Below, in pieces: positions 37,166-46,806 of a stretch of DNA of 64,000 nt (the first letter of the stretch is position 1; every line of letters begins with the position of its first letter). The notes beneath the pieces are model-generated. The model was not told the DNA's origin. It ran no database searches and saw only the letters and a program-made list of their open reading frames with translations. The DNA comes from Gammaproteobacteria bacterium. Lineage in GTDB: Bacteria; Pseudomonadota; Gammaproteobacteria; SZUA-229. The stretch lies in assembly GCA_026195895.1 (NCBI GenBank), contig JAPHRO010000027.1, positions 1 to 64,000 on the forward strand. Reading direction: 5' to 3'. The translations under genes and the position numbers were made by a program.

Positions 37166-38187
37166 GCAGCATCTCAGGCATCACTGACTTTCTTGACCAG
37201 GCCGGCACCCAGTTTAAAGTTTTTGACATGGGCCGACGCATTCAGGAGCTGGACAAAGACAGCTTCCTCGCATTTGAACAGGGTGAACAGGCTTATCCCT
37301 GGCCACTACAGCAACAGGCATGGCTGGGCATGATGGTCTGGAACGAATCTGGTAGCGCCGACGAGCTGGTCATCTGGTTCCTGCGTTTTCCACTCGACGC
37401 TACGGGCAAGCTGACCGCTGGTATCCGTGACGATTTTGTCCTGCGCCTGCTGGATAAAGACAGGCCGGATAGCAACGAAGAATCCAATCCGTACGGCTTT
37501 AAACCCAGGCAGGAACACATGGCTGTCTTCCATGCCCGGGCCGCTAAAATACTCGGCCAGCCGGCTTCCCGCTTTTATCAACATGCCCAGGATTACTTTT
37601 CCGGCCAGCCCGGTTTCGACCAATGGGCATTTGTCGGCTTCCAGGGCATTGCCGATGTCAGTGCTCGACTGGATGAAGACAACAATCTGCAACATCTGCT
37701 GCAGGCCCTTCCGCAACTGCCTGCACAACCCCTGGAAGCCGTGTGCCAATGTCTGGAACACGAAATTCTGCCGCAACAGTTGAGCGAAATTATCGCCCAA
37801 CGCCTGAACCAGGAACTGGCCGCGGAAGCCCCCGATGCCAATATTGTTTCGCTTTGCATCCGCGCCCTGTCTGGCTCCGACAACCCGGCAATTTGCGAAC
37901 AACAGATTTCCAGAGTGCTCAGCACACCGGAAGCGCAGCACCCCGAGGTACTGGCATCCATTTCCGGCCGCTGCTGGAAGACCCTGAATCACCCTGAACG
38001 TATCATGGCATTCCTTGAAAATCTGGCCCAGTGCCCGGAAGGACAGGAGTTTTTTAATCTGGTCATCGTTGATTTAATTAATATACCCGGTATGCAACAG
38101 CCACTGATGGATGCCGTCAAATCGCCAGACCGCTCGGCAGCCCTGAGCAAAGCCATTGGTGAGCTGTTCCAGCAATTCACTCAATAG
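37162..38187 (+). CDS. DUF3549-family protein
   Basis: A 341-residue soluble protein recognised by its start (SGITDFLDQAGTQFKVFDMGRRI) and the PWPLQQQAWLGMMVWN segment as the uncharacterised DUF3549 family, common in gammaproteobacteria. Mostly helical C-terminal half, possibly repeat-like. Translation is coupled to rnd by an ATGA overlap. Function unknown. Confidence 0.85.
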   Translation: MSSISGITDFLDQAGTQFKVFDMGRRIQELDKDSFLAFEQGEQAYPWPLQQQAWLGMMVWNESGSADELVIWFLRFPLDATGKLTAGIRDDFVLRLLDKDRPDSNEESNPYGFKPRQEHMAVFHARAAKILGQPASRFYQHAQDYFSGQPGFDQWAFVGFQGIADVSARLDEDNNLQHLLQALPQLPAQPLEAVCQCLEHEILPQQLSEIIAQRLNQELAAEAPDANIVSLCIRALSGSDNPAICEQQISRVLSTPEAQHPEVLASISGRCWKTLNHPERIMAFLENLAQCPEGQEFFNLVIVDLINIPGMQQPLMDAVKSPDRSAALSKAIGELFQQFTQ

Positions 38188-38324
38188 CACCCAGAGCTGA
38201 TATTTTATTGATCCACTGTATTAAAAAGACTTCATAAGTACTTATTTTTATTAGATATAGAGCTTGATATATTGTGTGTTTATTTCTACTATTAACGTAA
38301 CTATTAGAAAATGTAGACATAAAT

Positions 38325-38789
38325 ATGAATAAGGTCAGTATGCTCATTCCAAAACACCAGCACCCAACCTGGGTCGCAGATCTCGATGCTTTACACAGTG
38401 ATCCGATCGATATGGTTGAAATCCCCCTGCTGGGCACCATCACTGCAGGCAATCCGATCGAACGGATCGAGCACAGGGAGCTCGTCCAGGTTCCTGCCAA
38501 TATGGTGCGACGCAATACCTATGCACTGAGAGTATCAGGCCACTCCATGATTGATGACAACATTCAGGATGGTGACATCATTATTGTGGAGAAACGGGAA
38601 ACTGCGGAAAATGGGCAGTCGGTTGTGGCACTGATCAATGGCGAACAGGTCACCTTGAAAAAATTCTATATTGAAGCGGATGGCATCCGACTACAACCGG
38701 CCAATCCGGATATGGAACCAATCATGCTGAAAAATGAACAGGTCCAGGTACTGGGTGTGGTCGCCGGCGTGATTCGAGATTTCAGTTAA
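38325..38789 (+). CDS. LexA-like S24 autopeptidase lacking an HTH domain
   Basis: A 154-residue protein with a full LexA/UmuD-type peptidase domain: cleavage bond Ala41-Gly42 in TITAGNPIE, nucleophile Ser74 in RVSGHSMID, and base Lys112 in QVTLKKFY. The DNA-binding domain of LexA is missing; the first 30 residues show no HTH and the DNA upstream contains no in-frame remnant. No umuC/dinB polymerase follows, and no LexA-type box (CTG-N10-CAG) is seen upstream. It may be a UmuD-like partner or a self-cleaving regulator. A strong terminator follows. Confidence 0.88.
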   Translation: MNKVSMLIPKHQHPTWVADLDALHSDPIDMVEIPLLGTITAGNPIERIEHRELVQVPANMVRRNTYALRVSGHSMIDDNIQDGDIIIVEKRETAENGQSVVALINGEQVTLKKFYIEADGIRLQPANPDMEPIMLKNEQVQVLGVVAGVIRDFS

Positions 38790-38802
38790 GGTCACATTTA
38801 CA

Positions 38803-38843
38803 AATAAACGCAAATAGAATATTCAAATCTATTTGCGTTTATT
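38803..38843. terminator. Bidirectional terminator
   Basis: AATAAACGCAAATAGA and TCTATTTGCGTTTATT form a perfect 16-bp stem around a 9-base loop, between the convergent S24 peptidase and HDOD genes. Confidence 0.88.
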
Positions 38844-38849
38844 CTTCTG

Positions 38850-40076
38850 TCACAAACTCAGTAACCGCTTAACTTCTGCCACTTCCTGTTTCGCCTGCTC
38901 AATAACGTCCATGGCAAATTTCGGATCATGTTGTTCAGGAAACAGTTTTTTAAATGCCGGTATCTTGTGAATATCCGGTAATTGCGCAAGCTGTTTGTGT
39001 TGCAATAAATTATAGACTTGCGCCACGATAACAATATCCGCCATATCCAGCGGCCGGCCTGAATCACGATACCAGTTCTCCGCATTATCCACTACCGCGA
39101 TCATCTCCACCGGAAACTCCCAGTTCTTCACTACCATATTACCCACCGCGGAACGCAGCACCGCAACGATATCATCAACTTCTTTTTCGTTTTCAATTTC
39201 GAGACCGGTATTTTCAATATAGGCCAGCACCGGTATCACACCGATATCATGTATCAAGCCCGCCAGTAATAACTCATCTGCATCGAATTTTTTTATTCGC
39301 GTCGCCAATGCATAACTAATGGCGGCTATTTCAATACTATGCGCATAAAGTTTTTTCATTCGCTGCTTGAGCAAACTATGTCGTGTTTTAAATAACTGTT
39401 TTATAGCCAGGGTGGTAACCAGATTGCGAGTCATTTTCATACCCAGGCGCACAATAACGTCACGAATGCTATTGATGGGATCCACGCCGCGCGTCATCGG
39501 GCTGTTCGCTACCTGAATCAGTCGCGCCGCCATAGCCGGGTCGAATTCAACGATACGCACAACATCGTCAATATCAACATCGGTATCAATGGCTTTTTTA
39601 ACTCTTAGCGCAATCTCCGGCAAACTGGGTAATTGCAGAGTGCCGGTTTCTACTGCCTTTACTATTTCGTTATAGATACTGCTTTCAACATGACCAATAG
39701 GCGCCCGTGATTTATTATCTTCAACAATAATTTCTTTTTCGATTAATAAATTAAATAAATCACGTTCAACACGCAGCAGCTTGCAATCAGTGATTGCAAC
39801 GACATGCGTATCCTGATCTTCTGATTCTGAAAACAGGGGATAGTGAGCGCGCTCATCGGAGGATTTCAGTATGACTGGTTGCAGATATTGTTCACAAAAA
39901 TCCAGCTTACCCTCGAGCAAATACAATATATATTGCTCAGTGTCTTTAGCGTACAAATGGTTGTCCATTGCCAATTGAATGTATTCAATCCTGGCGGCAA
40001 GCTTTAATCGGTCGCCTATGGGTAACTTATCGAATGGAACCAGATACTTCAATAATTCAGGATCGCATTGGGCCAT
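38850..40076 (-). CDS. HDOD-domain signalling protein, copy 1
   Basis: A 408-residue protein. The N-terminal 130 residues look like a cyclic-nucleotide-binding-type sensor fold (HYPLFSESEDQDTHVVAITDCKLLRV), followed by an HDOD domain (LPSLPEIALRVKKAI ... AGLIHDIGVIPVLAYIE). HDOD domains are degenerate HD phosphohydrolases used in signalling. It is the downstream member of a tandem pair; the upstream gene at 40144 shares the whole architecture. Confidence 0.88.
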   Translation of the reverse strand: MAQCDPELLKYLVPFDKLPIGDRLKLAARIEYIQLAMDNHLYAKDTEQYILYLLEGKLDFCEQYLQPVILKSSDERAHYPLFSESEDQDTHVVAITDCKLLRVERDLFNLLIEKEIIVEDNKSRAPIGHVESSIYNEIVKAVETGTLQLPSLPEIALRVKKAIDTDVDIDDVVRIVEFDPAMAARLIQVANSPMTRGVDPINSIRDVIVRLGMKMTRNLVTTLAIKQLFKTRHSLLKQRMKKLYAHSIEIAAISYALATRIKKFDADELLLAGLIHDIGVIPVLAYIENTGLEIENEKEVDDIVAVLRSAVGNMVVKNWEFPVEMIAVVDNAENWYRDSGRPLDMADIVIVAQVYNLLQHKQLAQLPDIHKIPAFKKLFPEQHDPKFAMDVIEQAKQEVAEVKRLLSL

Positions 40077-40143
40077 TTTGTATCTTTCTAGTTAGTTTTC
40101 AAAAACAGTATCTAATGATTTTTTATAACAACAACTACGCTGA

Positions 40144-41418
40144 TTAAAGTTTTAATAGCTGCATAACCTGCACAATTTCTTCGTGCGCCTGTTCCAGCAC
40201 CTGACTGGCGAATTCCGGTGCAGGTTTTCCTGAAAACAGTTTATTAAACGCTGGCACTGCATCCATTGGTGGCAATCCCTTTACTTTATGATGTTTTAAC
40301 ATGCTATAAATTTGAGCCACAATAATCAGATCACAAACATCCAGTTCACCTCTGGAATCACGATGCCAGTTTTCTGCATCTTCGACAACGGTCACCAGAT
40401 CATTCGACAGTTCCCAGTGCCTGATCACCAGACTGCCCACAATACTTCGTAACTTTTCAATAATGTCATCCAGCTCTGCTGCGTTATTTATTTCAAGACC
40501 GGTTTCTTCGATGTAGGTCAGCACCGGTATCACACCAATATCATGCACCAGGCCCGCCAGTAACAGATGGTCTGGATCGAATTTTTTTGCCTGCTTTGAC
40601 AGGGCAAAACTAATAGCCGCTATTTCAATGCTGTGATCATATAAATCATGCATGCGCGCATTTAATAATGGGGATTTGCTTTTAAATAACTGTTTAACCG
40701 AAAGACCAATAACCAGATTCCGAGTCGCGGCAAGACCCAGACGCACTATCGCATCCTTAATACTGCGAACAATTTCGTAGCCACGCGTAAGCGGACTATT
40801 CGCCACCTGAATCAGTCGAGCCGCCAGAGCAGGATCTGCTTCCACAATTCGAGCCACATCATCGACATCGACATTAGGGTTACTGACAGCCATTTTAACT
40901 TTTACTGCAATCTCGGGCAGGCTGGGTAATTTCAGTCGCCCCATATTGAAAGCATGCATAATTTCGTTAAATATATTGCCTTCTATCTCACCGATTTCTA
41001 TCGTCTGTAATTCTTCACCTGAAATTAATTCGTGTTCCAGCAAAGTAGTGAATAACTGTTTATCGAAACGGATGACATTGCATCTGGTTTGCGCAACCAT
41101 TCGAGCCTGATACTGATTTTCTGGAAACAATGGATGATGTGACCGAACATCGCCTGCATGTATCAACTGCGGCGACTGACCCGGTTCAAGTAAATCGACT
41201 TTTCCTTCCAGCAAATAGAGTAACCAGCGATGTTCTTCATTGGCCGTTAATTCATCCCCCGCCCACAGGTCAATAATATGGGATTTAACCGCCATTTGAC
41301 GGCGGTCATCTGGCTGCAAATCCCTGATGGGTATTAGTCGCTTTAATAGAGATAACTCAACGGGAATATCGATTATATTGACGTCCGAAGGGGGCATGTT
41401 GTGCACTGCAATTTCCAC
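40144..41418 (-). CDS. HDOD-domain signalling protein, copy 2
   Basis: A 424-residue paralogue of the next gene, alignable over its full length: sensor-like N-terminus (HHPLFPENQYQARMVAQTRCNVIRF), then HDOD (LPSLPEIAVKVKMAV ... AGLVHDIGVIPVLTYIE). A 67-bp gap separates the two. Clear tandem duplication followed by divergence. Confidence 0.88.
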   Translation of the reverse strand: MEIAVHNMPPSDVNIIDIPVELSLLKRLIPIRDLQPDDRRQMAVKSHIIDLWAGDELTANEEHRWLLYLLEGKVDLLEPGQSPQLIHAGDVRSHHPLFPENQYQARMVAQTRCNVIRFDKQLFTTLLEHELISGEELQTIEIGEIEGNIFNEIMHAFNMGRLKLPSLPEIAVKVKMAVSNPNVDVDDVARIVEADPALAARLIQVANSPLTRGYEIVRSIKDAIVRLGLAATRNLVIGLSVKQLFKSKSPLLNARMHDLYDHSIEIAAISFALSKQAKKFDPDHLLLAGLVHDIGVIPVLTYIEETGLEINNAAELDDIIEKLRSIVGSLVIRHWELSNDLVTVVEDAENWHRDSRGELDVCDLIIVAQIYSMLKHHKVKGLPPMDAVPAFNKLFSGKPAPEFASQVLEQAHEEIVQVMQLLKL

Positions 41419-41545
41419 ATTTTATTTTAAAAAGATTAGCATACCTGTAGATCATCGATAAAAATCAATTTTCAAACAGAGCGATTAATTCTGAACTATA
41501 GTTATTATCATAAATGAAAAACACACCACTTGAGAGAGAGTGACT

Positions 41546-41995
41546 ATGAATAAAATAAAACCATTCTTTAGCGGTATCCTTTTAATCATCTTAAGCTTGT
41601 ATTCATTTGGCTCTTTTGCTGAAAATTCGAAGAATTTCGGGGATTATGTAGTACATTTCAATGCATTTAGGAGCGACACCTTAACGCCGGAAATCGCCAA
41701 AGCCTATGCCCTTACCCGCAGAAACAATCGCATGGTGGTGAATATCACTGTCCAGAAACGCGACGGTGATGCCAGCAGACCGGTAAAAGCAAAAGTGACG
41801 GGGTTTGCCAGCAACCTGACAGGCCAGGTAAAGAACCTGGAATTTCGTGAAATCCATGATGGCGATGCGATTTACTACCTGGCACAGTCACAGATTAGCA
41901 ATCGCGAAACCCTGAAATTTGATATCAAAGCGACCCCTGCCGGTGAAACCCTCGTTGGCCAGGTCAAATTCAAGCAACAGTTTTTTACTGACTAA
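41546..41995 (+). CDS. DUF4426 exported protein
   Basis: A 149-residue protein with a signal peptide (cleavage after SFA). The mature part is a beta-sandwich-like DUF4426 domain (FGDYVVHFNAFRSDTLTPEIAKAYAL). Function unknown, widespread in gammaproteobacteria. GAGAGAG stands seven bases before the ATG at 41546, which is preferred over the GTG six bases upstream. Confidence 0.85.
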   Translation: MNKIKPFFSGILLIILSLYSFGSFAENSKNFGDYVVHFNAFRSDTLTPEIAKAYALTRRNNRMVVNITVQKRDGDASRPVKAKVTGFASNLTGQVKNLEFREIHDGDAIYYLAQSQISNRETLKFDIKATPAGETLVGQVKFKQQFFTD

Positions 41996-42046
41996 TACCC
42001 CCATCGGGTTCTACAGCCTTAAGACTGTGGACGAAAACACCCCATG

Positions 42047-42074
42047 AAAAGCCTGCGCCCCCGCAGGCTTTTTT
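42047..42074 (+). terminator. Intrinsic terminator
   Basis: AAAAGCCTGCG, a CCCC loop and CGCAGGCTTTTTT: an 11-bp stem with a T tail, about 50 bp after the DUF4426 gene. Confidence 0.92.
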
Positions 42075-42211
42075 AGCCGGTGATATTGTTGATTGCTTGG
42101 CCCATATCAACAAACATTAATGGCTGACCTCAGGGTATTACCATCTGGCTCGTATTTCCGCTACAATGCCCTCCCCAACGAATAGCCAATTTTTAAAGGT
42201 ACTCCCAGCCC

Positions 42212-42727
42212 ATGACAAAACAGAACTCATTCGACCGCGACGAACTACTTAAATGTGGCCATGGTGAGCTATTTGGACCGGGTAACGCTCAACTACCTGT
42301 ACCCAATATGTTAATGATGGACCGGATTAGTCTGATCACTGATGAGGGCGGCGCCCATGGCAAGGGCGAAATAAAAGCCGAGCTGGATATAGACCCCAAA
42401 TTATGGTTTTTCGAATGCCATTTCCCCGGTGACCCGGTCATGCCTGGCTGCCTGGGGCTGGATGCCATGTGGCAACTTGTGGGATTTTTCCTCGGCTGGT
42501 CGGGACATCCGGGCAAAGGGCGCGCACTGGGCGTGGGTGAGGTAAAATTCACCGGCCAGGTACTTCCCACAGCAACGAAAGTAACTTACCAGATAGACAT
42601 CAAAAGAGTCATTGCGCGCGGCCTGGTCATGGGCATCGCCGATGGCACCGTCTCTGTTGATGATCGAGAAATCTATACAGCGAAAGGACTGCGGGTTGGG
42701 CTTTTCTCTAAAACTGACGATTTTTGA
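42212..42727 (+). CDS. fabA: 3-hydroxydecanoyl-ACP dehydratase/isomerase
   Basis: A 171-residue enzyme that introduces the cis double bond in anaerobic unsaturated fatty acid synthesis. [20 protein letters not shown] carries the catalytic His and Asp; [15 protein letters not shown] is typical. Length equals E. coli FabA. Followed after 18 bp by fabB, the standard operon. Confidence 0.98.
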   Translation: MTKQNSFDRDELLKCGHGELFGPGNAQLPVPNMLMMDRISLITDEGGAHGKGEIKAELDIDPKLWFFECHFPGDPVMPGCLGLDAMWQLVGFFLGWSGHPGKGRALGVGEVKFTGQVLPTATKVTYQIDIKRVIARGLVMGIADGTVSVDDREIYTAKGLRVGLFSKTDDF

Positions 42728-42745
42728 TTTTTAGGCACCAGATAA

Positions 42746-43963
42746 ATGAAACGAGTAGTAATCACAGGCTTTGGCATTGTTTCCTGTCTTGGCAACGATA
42801 AACAGGCCGTCACCGAATCGCTACGTGAAGGCAAATCCGGCATCAGTTTTCAGGAAGAATACAAAGAAATGGGCATGCGTAGTCATGTTGCCGGCCACGT
42901 AAATATTGATCTTGATGAACACATCGACCGCAAGGTAAAACGCTTTATGGGCGATGCCGCAGCATTTGCCTATATCTCCATGCAACAGGCCATTGAAGAT
43001 TCAGGACTGACCGAAGACATGGTGTCCAATCCCAGAACCGGCATTATCATGGGATCCGGCGGTGGTTCCACTTCCAATCAAATCGAAGCGGCCGACATAC
43101 TGCGTAATAAAGGCATCCGTCGCGTCGGGCCTTATATGGTGCCGCGCACCATGTCCAGCACCGTTTCTGCCTGTCTGGCGACGCCTTTCAAAATCAAGGG
43201 TGTGAACTACTCTATAAGCTCGGCCTGTGCCACAGGCACCCATTGCATCGGTAATGGCGTAGAACAGATCCAGCTTGGTAAACAGGACATTATTTTTGCA
43301 GGCGGCGGTGAAGAAGAACACTGGTCGATGAGCATGTTATTCGATGCCATGGGCGCGCTGTCCACTAAATACAATGAAACGCCGGATAAAGCTTCACGCA
43401 CCTATGATGCCGATCGTGACGGCTTCGTCATTGCCGGCGGCGGTGGCGTGGTGGTTCTGGAAGAACTGGAACATGCCCGTGCCCGTGGCGCAAAAATTTA
43501 TGCTGAAGTCACCGGTTATGGCGCCACATCTGACGGCCATGATATGGTGGCGCCCTCCGGTGAAGGCGCAGTGCGCTGCATGCAGCAGGCCCTCTCCACC
43601 ATTGATACATCGGTCGATTACATCAATACCCACGGCACCAGCACCCCGGTCGGCGACGTCAAGGAAATTGATGCTATCCGCGAAGTCTTCGCTGACAAGA
43701 TACCGCCACTGAGTTCGAGCAAATCACTTTGTGGCCATTCACTCGGCGCTGCCGGTGTTCAGGAAGCCATCTATTGTTTGCTGATGATGGAAAATAATTT
43801 CATTCAGGCCTCAGCCAATATCGAAAAACTGGACGAAGCCATGGCGGGAGCACCGATTGTGACTCAACGTCAGGACAATGTAGAACTGAATACGGTATTA
43901 ACCAACAACTTTGGTTTTGGTGGCACCAATGCCTGTCTGGTGCTGCAGAAGCTAACAGACTAA
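42746..43963 (+). CDS. fabB: 3-oxoacyl-ACP synthase I
   Basis: A 405-residue condensing enzyme that elongates the cis-3-decenoyl-ACP made by FabA. The catalytic triad is visible: Cys in [15 protein letters not shown], His in [13 protein letters not shown] and His in [12 protein letters not shown]. Its stop overlaps the convergent HD-GYP gene by 4 bp. Confidence 0.98.
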   Translation: MKRVVITGFGIVSCLGNDKQAVTESLREGKSGISFQEEYKEMGMRSHVAGHVNIDLDEHIDRKVKRFMGDAAAFAYISMQQAIEDSGLTEDMVSNPRTGIIMGSGGGSTSNQIEAADILRNKGIRRVGPYMVPRTMSSTVSACLATPFKIKGVNYSISSACATGTHCIGNGVEQIQLGKQDIIFAGGGEEEHWSMSMLFDAMGALSTKYNETPDKASRTYDADRDGFVIAGGGGVVVLEELEHARARGAKIYAEVTGYGATSDGHDMVAPSGEGAVRCMQQALSTIDTSVDYINTHGTSTPVGDVKEIDAIREVFADKIPPLSSSKSLCGHSLGAAGVQEAIYCLLMMENNFIQASANIEKLDEAMAGAPIVTQRQDNVELNTVLTNNFGFGGTNACLVLQKLTD

Positions 43964-45096
43964 CCGTAGGGGTTCTCCCGGAATTGCTGCTGAATCTGTT
44001 CGACTTCGTCACGAAACTCGATCAGAATTTCAACACAACGGGCATCCAGTCTGGTATTTTCCATGTCACGCATAGCAGCAAAGGCCTGGTCATTTGACCA
44101 GGCTTCCTTATAGGGTCTTTTACTGGTCAGGGCATCAAATACATCGGCGACAGCGACAATACGCGCCTCTATGGGGATATTGTCTGCCACCAGGCCATCG
44201 GGATAACCTGAGCCATCAAAGGCTTCATGATGATGCATGGCGATATTGCGCAACATATCCACATAGCCAACACCATCCAGACCATAATTTTTTAATAATG
44301 AGTCAATCATTTCACGCCCTTTAACGGCATGGGTTTTCATTAATTCAAACTCATCCTCATCAAGCTTGCCCTGCTTCAGCAATACACGATCAGGGATACC
44401 CAGTTTACCCAGATCGTGCAATGGGGAAAACAGAAACACATGCTCAACAAACTGATCATCGAAGCCATGCTCGTCCGCCAGTTCACGGGCAATCAGCCTG
44501 GAATAGCGTGACATACGATCAATATGCTGTGCCGTTTCAGGGTCGCGCTGGTGCGTGAAATGCATGGCGGTATGCACGGAAGCGCGCAAGGTCTCTAATA
44601 CGGTACGCTGGTTACTCACCAGCAAACTGATCATATGCCCCACGACATCCAGATCATTTAACAGCGACTCTTTTAATGCCCCTTTTTGAAAGGAATTGAA
44701 GAAGATAAACCCCAGAAACTCACCATCCTGATAAAGAGGCATGGTGTAACTGGAGCCAAATCCAGACTTGTTAAGAATTTGAGTATGGGGATTACTTCCC
44801 TGAGTAAAAATATCCATATCATTCACCACTCGGGGCTGGCCTCTCTCGAGTATTTCTAACAGTGAAGGTGAATCCGCTAACTTCGCCTGATAATGCCGCA
44901 ACGGACTCTGCTGATCACTGCTCCAGGCAAAGGTTTTCAACATGTCCTGTCTGGCATCATAGAGCGCAATGGCGATCCGATCGATGCAATCATGCTGCTG
45001 CCGAACCATGTCATGCAATAAGCGGAGTTTTTTGGAGAGCGGCGCACTGGATTCAAGCTGCTTAAAACTATCCTGATGACCGTACAGGTCAGACAT
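43960..45096 (-). CDS. GAF/HD-GYP-type c-di-GMP phosphodiesterase
   Basis: A 378-residue protein. Residues 1-160 resemble a GAF sensor; 190-370 are an HD-GYP domain with [33 protein letters not shown] and the [16 protein letters not shown] helix, all metal ligands and the GYP triad present. Expected to hydrolyse c-di-GMP to GMP. Together with the GGDEF enzyme at 34.8 kb it gives the window both arms of that signal. Confidence 0.92.
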   Translation of the reverse strand: MSDLYGHQDSFKQLESSAPLSKKLRLLHDMVRQQHDCIDRIAIALYDARQDMLKTFAWSSDQQSPLRHYQAKLADSPSLLEILERGQPRVVNDMDIFTQGSNPHTQILNKSGFGSSYTMPLYQDGEFLGFIFFNSFQKGALKESLLNDLDVVGHMISLLVSNQRTVLETLRASVHTAMHFTHQRDPETAQHIDRMSRYSRLIARELADEHGFDDQFVEHVFLFSPLHDLGKLGIPDRVLLKQGKLDEDEFELMKTHAVKGREMIDSLLKNYGLDGVGYVDMLRNIAMHHHEAFDGSGYPDGLVADNIPIEARIVAVADVFDALTSKRPYKEAWSNDQAFAAMRDMENTRLDARCVEILIEFRDEVEQIQQQFRENPYG

Positions 45097-45202
45097 ATCT
45101 ATTCCTGAATAGTGAATGAAAGCGTTCTCTGATTATAGTTAATCCCCCTGATTTTTTTTGATACTAAAGCTTTAATATGATTATCTACGCAGAACAGATA
45201 AC

Positions 45203-46207
45203 ATGCCGGTCATGGAACAGGACAAACAGATGAGTGTGCCCGACTTTGCCGGTTTACAACCCGATACGATTATCGATGCGGTGGAACAACGGGGCCTGGA
45301 TTGTGACGCGCGTGTTTTTCCGCTCAATAGTTTCGAAAATCGCGTCTATCAAATTGGTATTGAAAACGCTGCACCGATAATTGGTAAATTTTATCGTCCC
45401 CACCGCTGGAGCAACCAGCAGATTCTGGAAGAACATCAGTTCACCCTGGATCTGGCCCAGCTCGAAATCCCGGTGGTCGCTCCACTCATCTATGGCAACA
45501 CCAGCCTGTTTAGCTATCAGGACTATCGCTATGCGCTTTATCCACGGCGTGGCGGCCGCACACCCGAACTGGACAACCCGGATCACCTGCAATGGCTGGG
45601 GCGTTTTATTGGCCGCATCCATGCTGTGGGCGCGACAAAAAAGTTCGACTACCGCCCGGATATCAGCCTGCAAAGTTTTGCCATTGATGCCAGTGAATTC
45701 ATCATCCAGCACAAATTCATTCCGGAATATTTAAATGCGGCTTACCAGAGTTTGATCGACGATATCATCAAGCTATTAAAACAACGTTTTGATCATACAG
45801 ACTACACATCGCTTCGCCTGCATGGCGACTGTCACCGAGGCAACATTTTGTGGACTGACCATGGGCCACATTTTGTTGATTTTGACGATAGCCGTAACGG
45901 ACCGGCGGTGCAGGATTTATGGATGCTATTATCGGGTGACACCGAAGAACAGCGGATTCAGCTCGACCATGTGCTGGACGGTTATTTTGAATTCCACGAC
46001 TTTAATCCAGCAGAAATCAGGTTGATTGAGCCTCTACGTACCCTGCGTATTATTCATTACGCTAGCTGGCTGGCACGCCGCTGGGATGATCCGAGCTTTC
46101 CATTAAATTTCCCCTGGTTCAATACACCCAATTACTGGGAACAGCATATTCTGGAATTACGCGAACAATTTGCCCTGCTACAGGAAAACGAACAGTTCGC
46201 TATCTAG
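45203..46207 (+). CDS. srkA: Stress response kinase A (YihE)
   Basis: A 334-residue Ser/Thr kinase of the aminoglycoside phosphotransferase fold. PLNSFENRVYQ, KFYRPHRWSNQQILEEH with the ATP-binding Lys, LHGDCHRGNILW (catalytic Asp) and DFDDSRNGPAVQDLWM match E. coli SrkA closely. SrkA counters MazF-mediated death and reactive oxygen. Three in-frame ATGs lie within the first 30 bases; 45203 is the first. Confidence 0.95.
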   Translation: MPVMEQDKQMSVPDFAGLQPDTIIDAVEQRGLDCDARVFPLNSFENRVYQIGIENAAPIIGKFYRPHRWSNQQILEEHQFTLDLAQLEIPVVAPLIYGNTSLFSYQDYRYALYPRRGGRTPELDNPDHLQWLGRFIGRIHAVGATKKFDYRPDISLQSFAIDASEFIIQHKFIPEYLNAAYQSLIDDIIKLLKQRFDHTDYTSLRLHGDCHRGNILWTDHGPHFVDFDDSRNGPAVQDLWMLLSGDTEEQRIQLDHVLDGYFEFHDFNPAEIRLIEPLRTLRIIHYASWLARRWDDPSFPLNFPWFNTPNYWEQHILELREQFALLQENEQFAI

Positions 46208-46290
46208 ATTAGAACAATCACATAAATGACTGTATTTTTTACCAAAAACCGCTAGAATCAGTAAAAACGGAACCCAAACGGCTCATTCTT

Positions 46291-46761
46291 ATGAAGACAA
46301 AATCACACTCCAGCCTGCTTGCAATGTTCACCCTGATGTTTGGTATGTTGCTCAGTTTGCCATTATTAGCGGAAAGACCTTATGCCGAACAATCACCATG
46401 GGCGACGCCGGAACAGGTTACTGAAGGGGAAGATAGTCGACCCGCAGCCGCCGATGAAGCACCCGCAGCGGAAGCAGAAACCATCAGCGAATCTGCAACC
46501 CAAATTTCAGGCGATGTGCTCAATATGCCCACAACTGAGCCAGCGCCTGCTGCCGCGCCAACCGTCGAAGCCACGGCACAGACTGTGCGCACGCTGGACT
46601 TCCCACGCCGCGGTATGACCCAGGACAAAGTACAGAATGAACTGGGCCGTCCCGCAGAAATCGTTCCTGCGGTGGGCACTCCCCCCATTACCCGCTGGGT
46701 ATATGATGACAGAGTCGTATATTTCGAATACGCATCCGTTATTCATGTTGTTGCCAAATAA
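46291..46761 (+). CDS. Exported protein with BamE/SmpA-like C-terminus
   Basis: A 156-residue protein with a signal peptide (LPLLA). The middle 70 residues are low-complexity Ala/Glu/Pro/Thr, probably a flexible linker. The C-terminal 50 residues (RRGMTQDKVQNELGRP ... ITRWVYDDRVVYFEY) have the SmpA/BamE-like pattern. No lipobox Cys. Role unknown; perhaps envelope anchoring. Confidence 0.75.
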   Translation: MKTKSHSSLLAMFTLMFGMLLSLPLLAERPYAEQSPWATPEQVTEGEDSRPAAADEAPAAEAETISESATQISGDVLNMPTTEPAPAAAPTVEATAQTVRTLDFPRRGMTQDKVQNELGRPAEIVPAVGTPPITRWVYDDRVVYFEYASVIHVVAK

Positions 46762-46773
46762 AACACGACCATG

Positions 46774-46806
46774 CCATGCATGACAGCGATAGCCTGTCAT
46801 GCATGG
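46774..46806. promoter_or_regulatory. Perfect hairpin covering the start of the next gene
   Basis: CCATGCATGACAG (46774-46786) and CTGTCATGCATGG (46794-46806) form an exact 13-bp stem with a 7-base loop. The two candidate start codons of the downstream gene (46776 and 46803) lie in opposite arms of the stem. A weak terminator of the upstream gene is an alternative; the following T-rich stretch is interrupted. Confidence 0.7.

Noticed and set aside
37306-37992. 228-codon minus-strand frame opposite the DUF3549 gene
   Set aside because: Long only because of high-GC antisense bias; the sense gene is coupled to rnd and recognisable.
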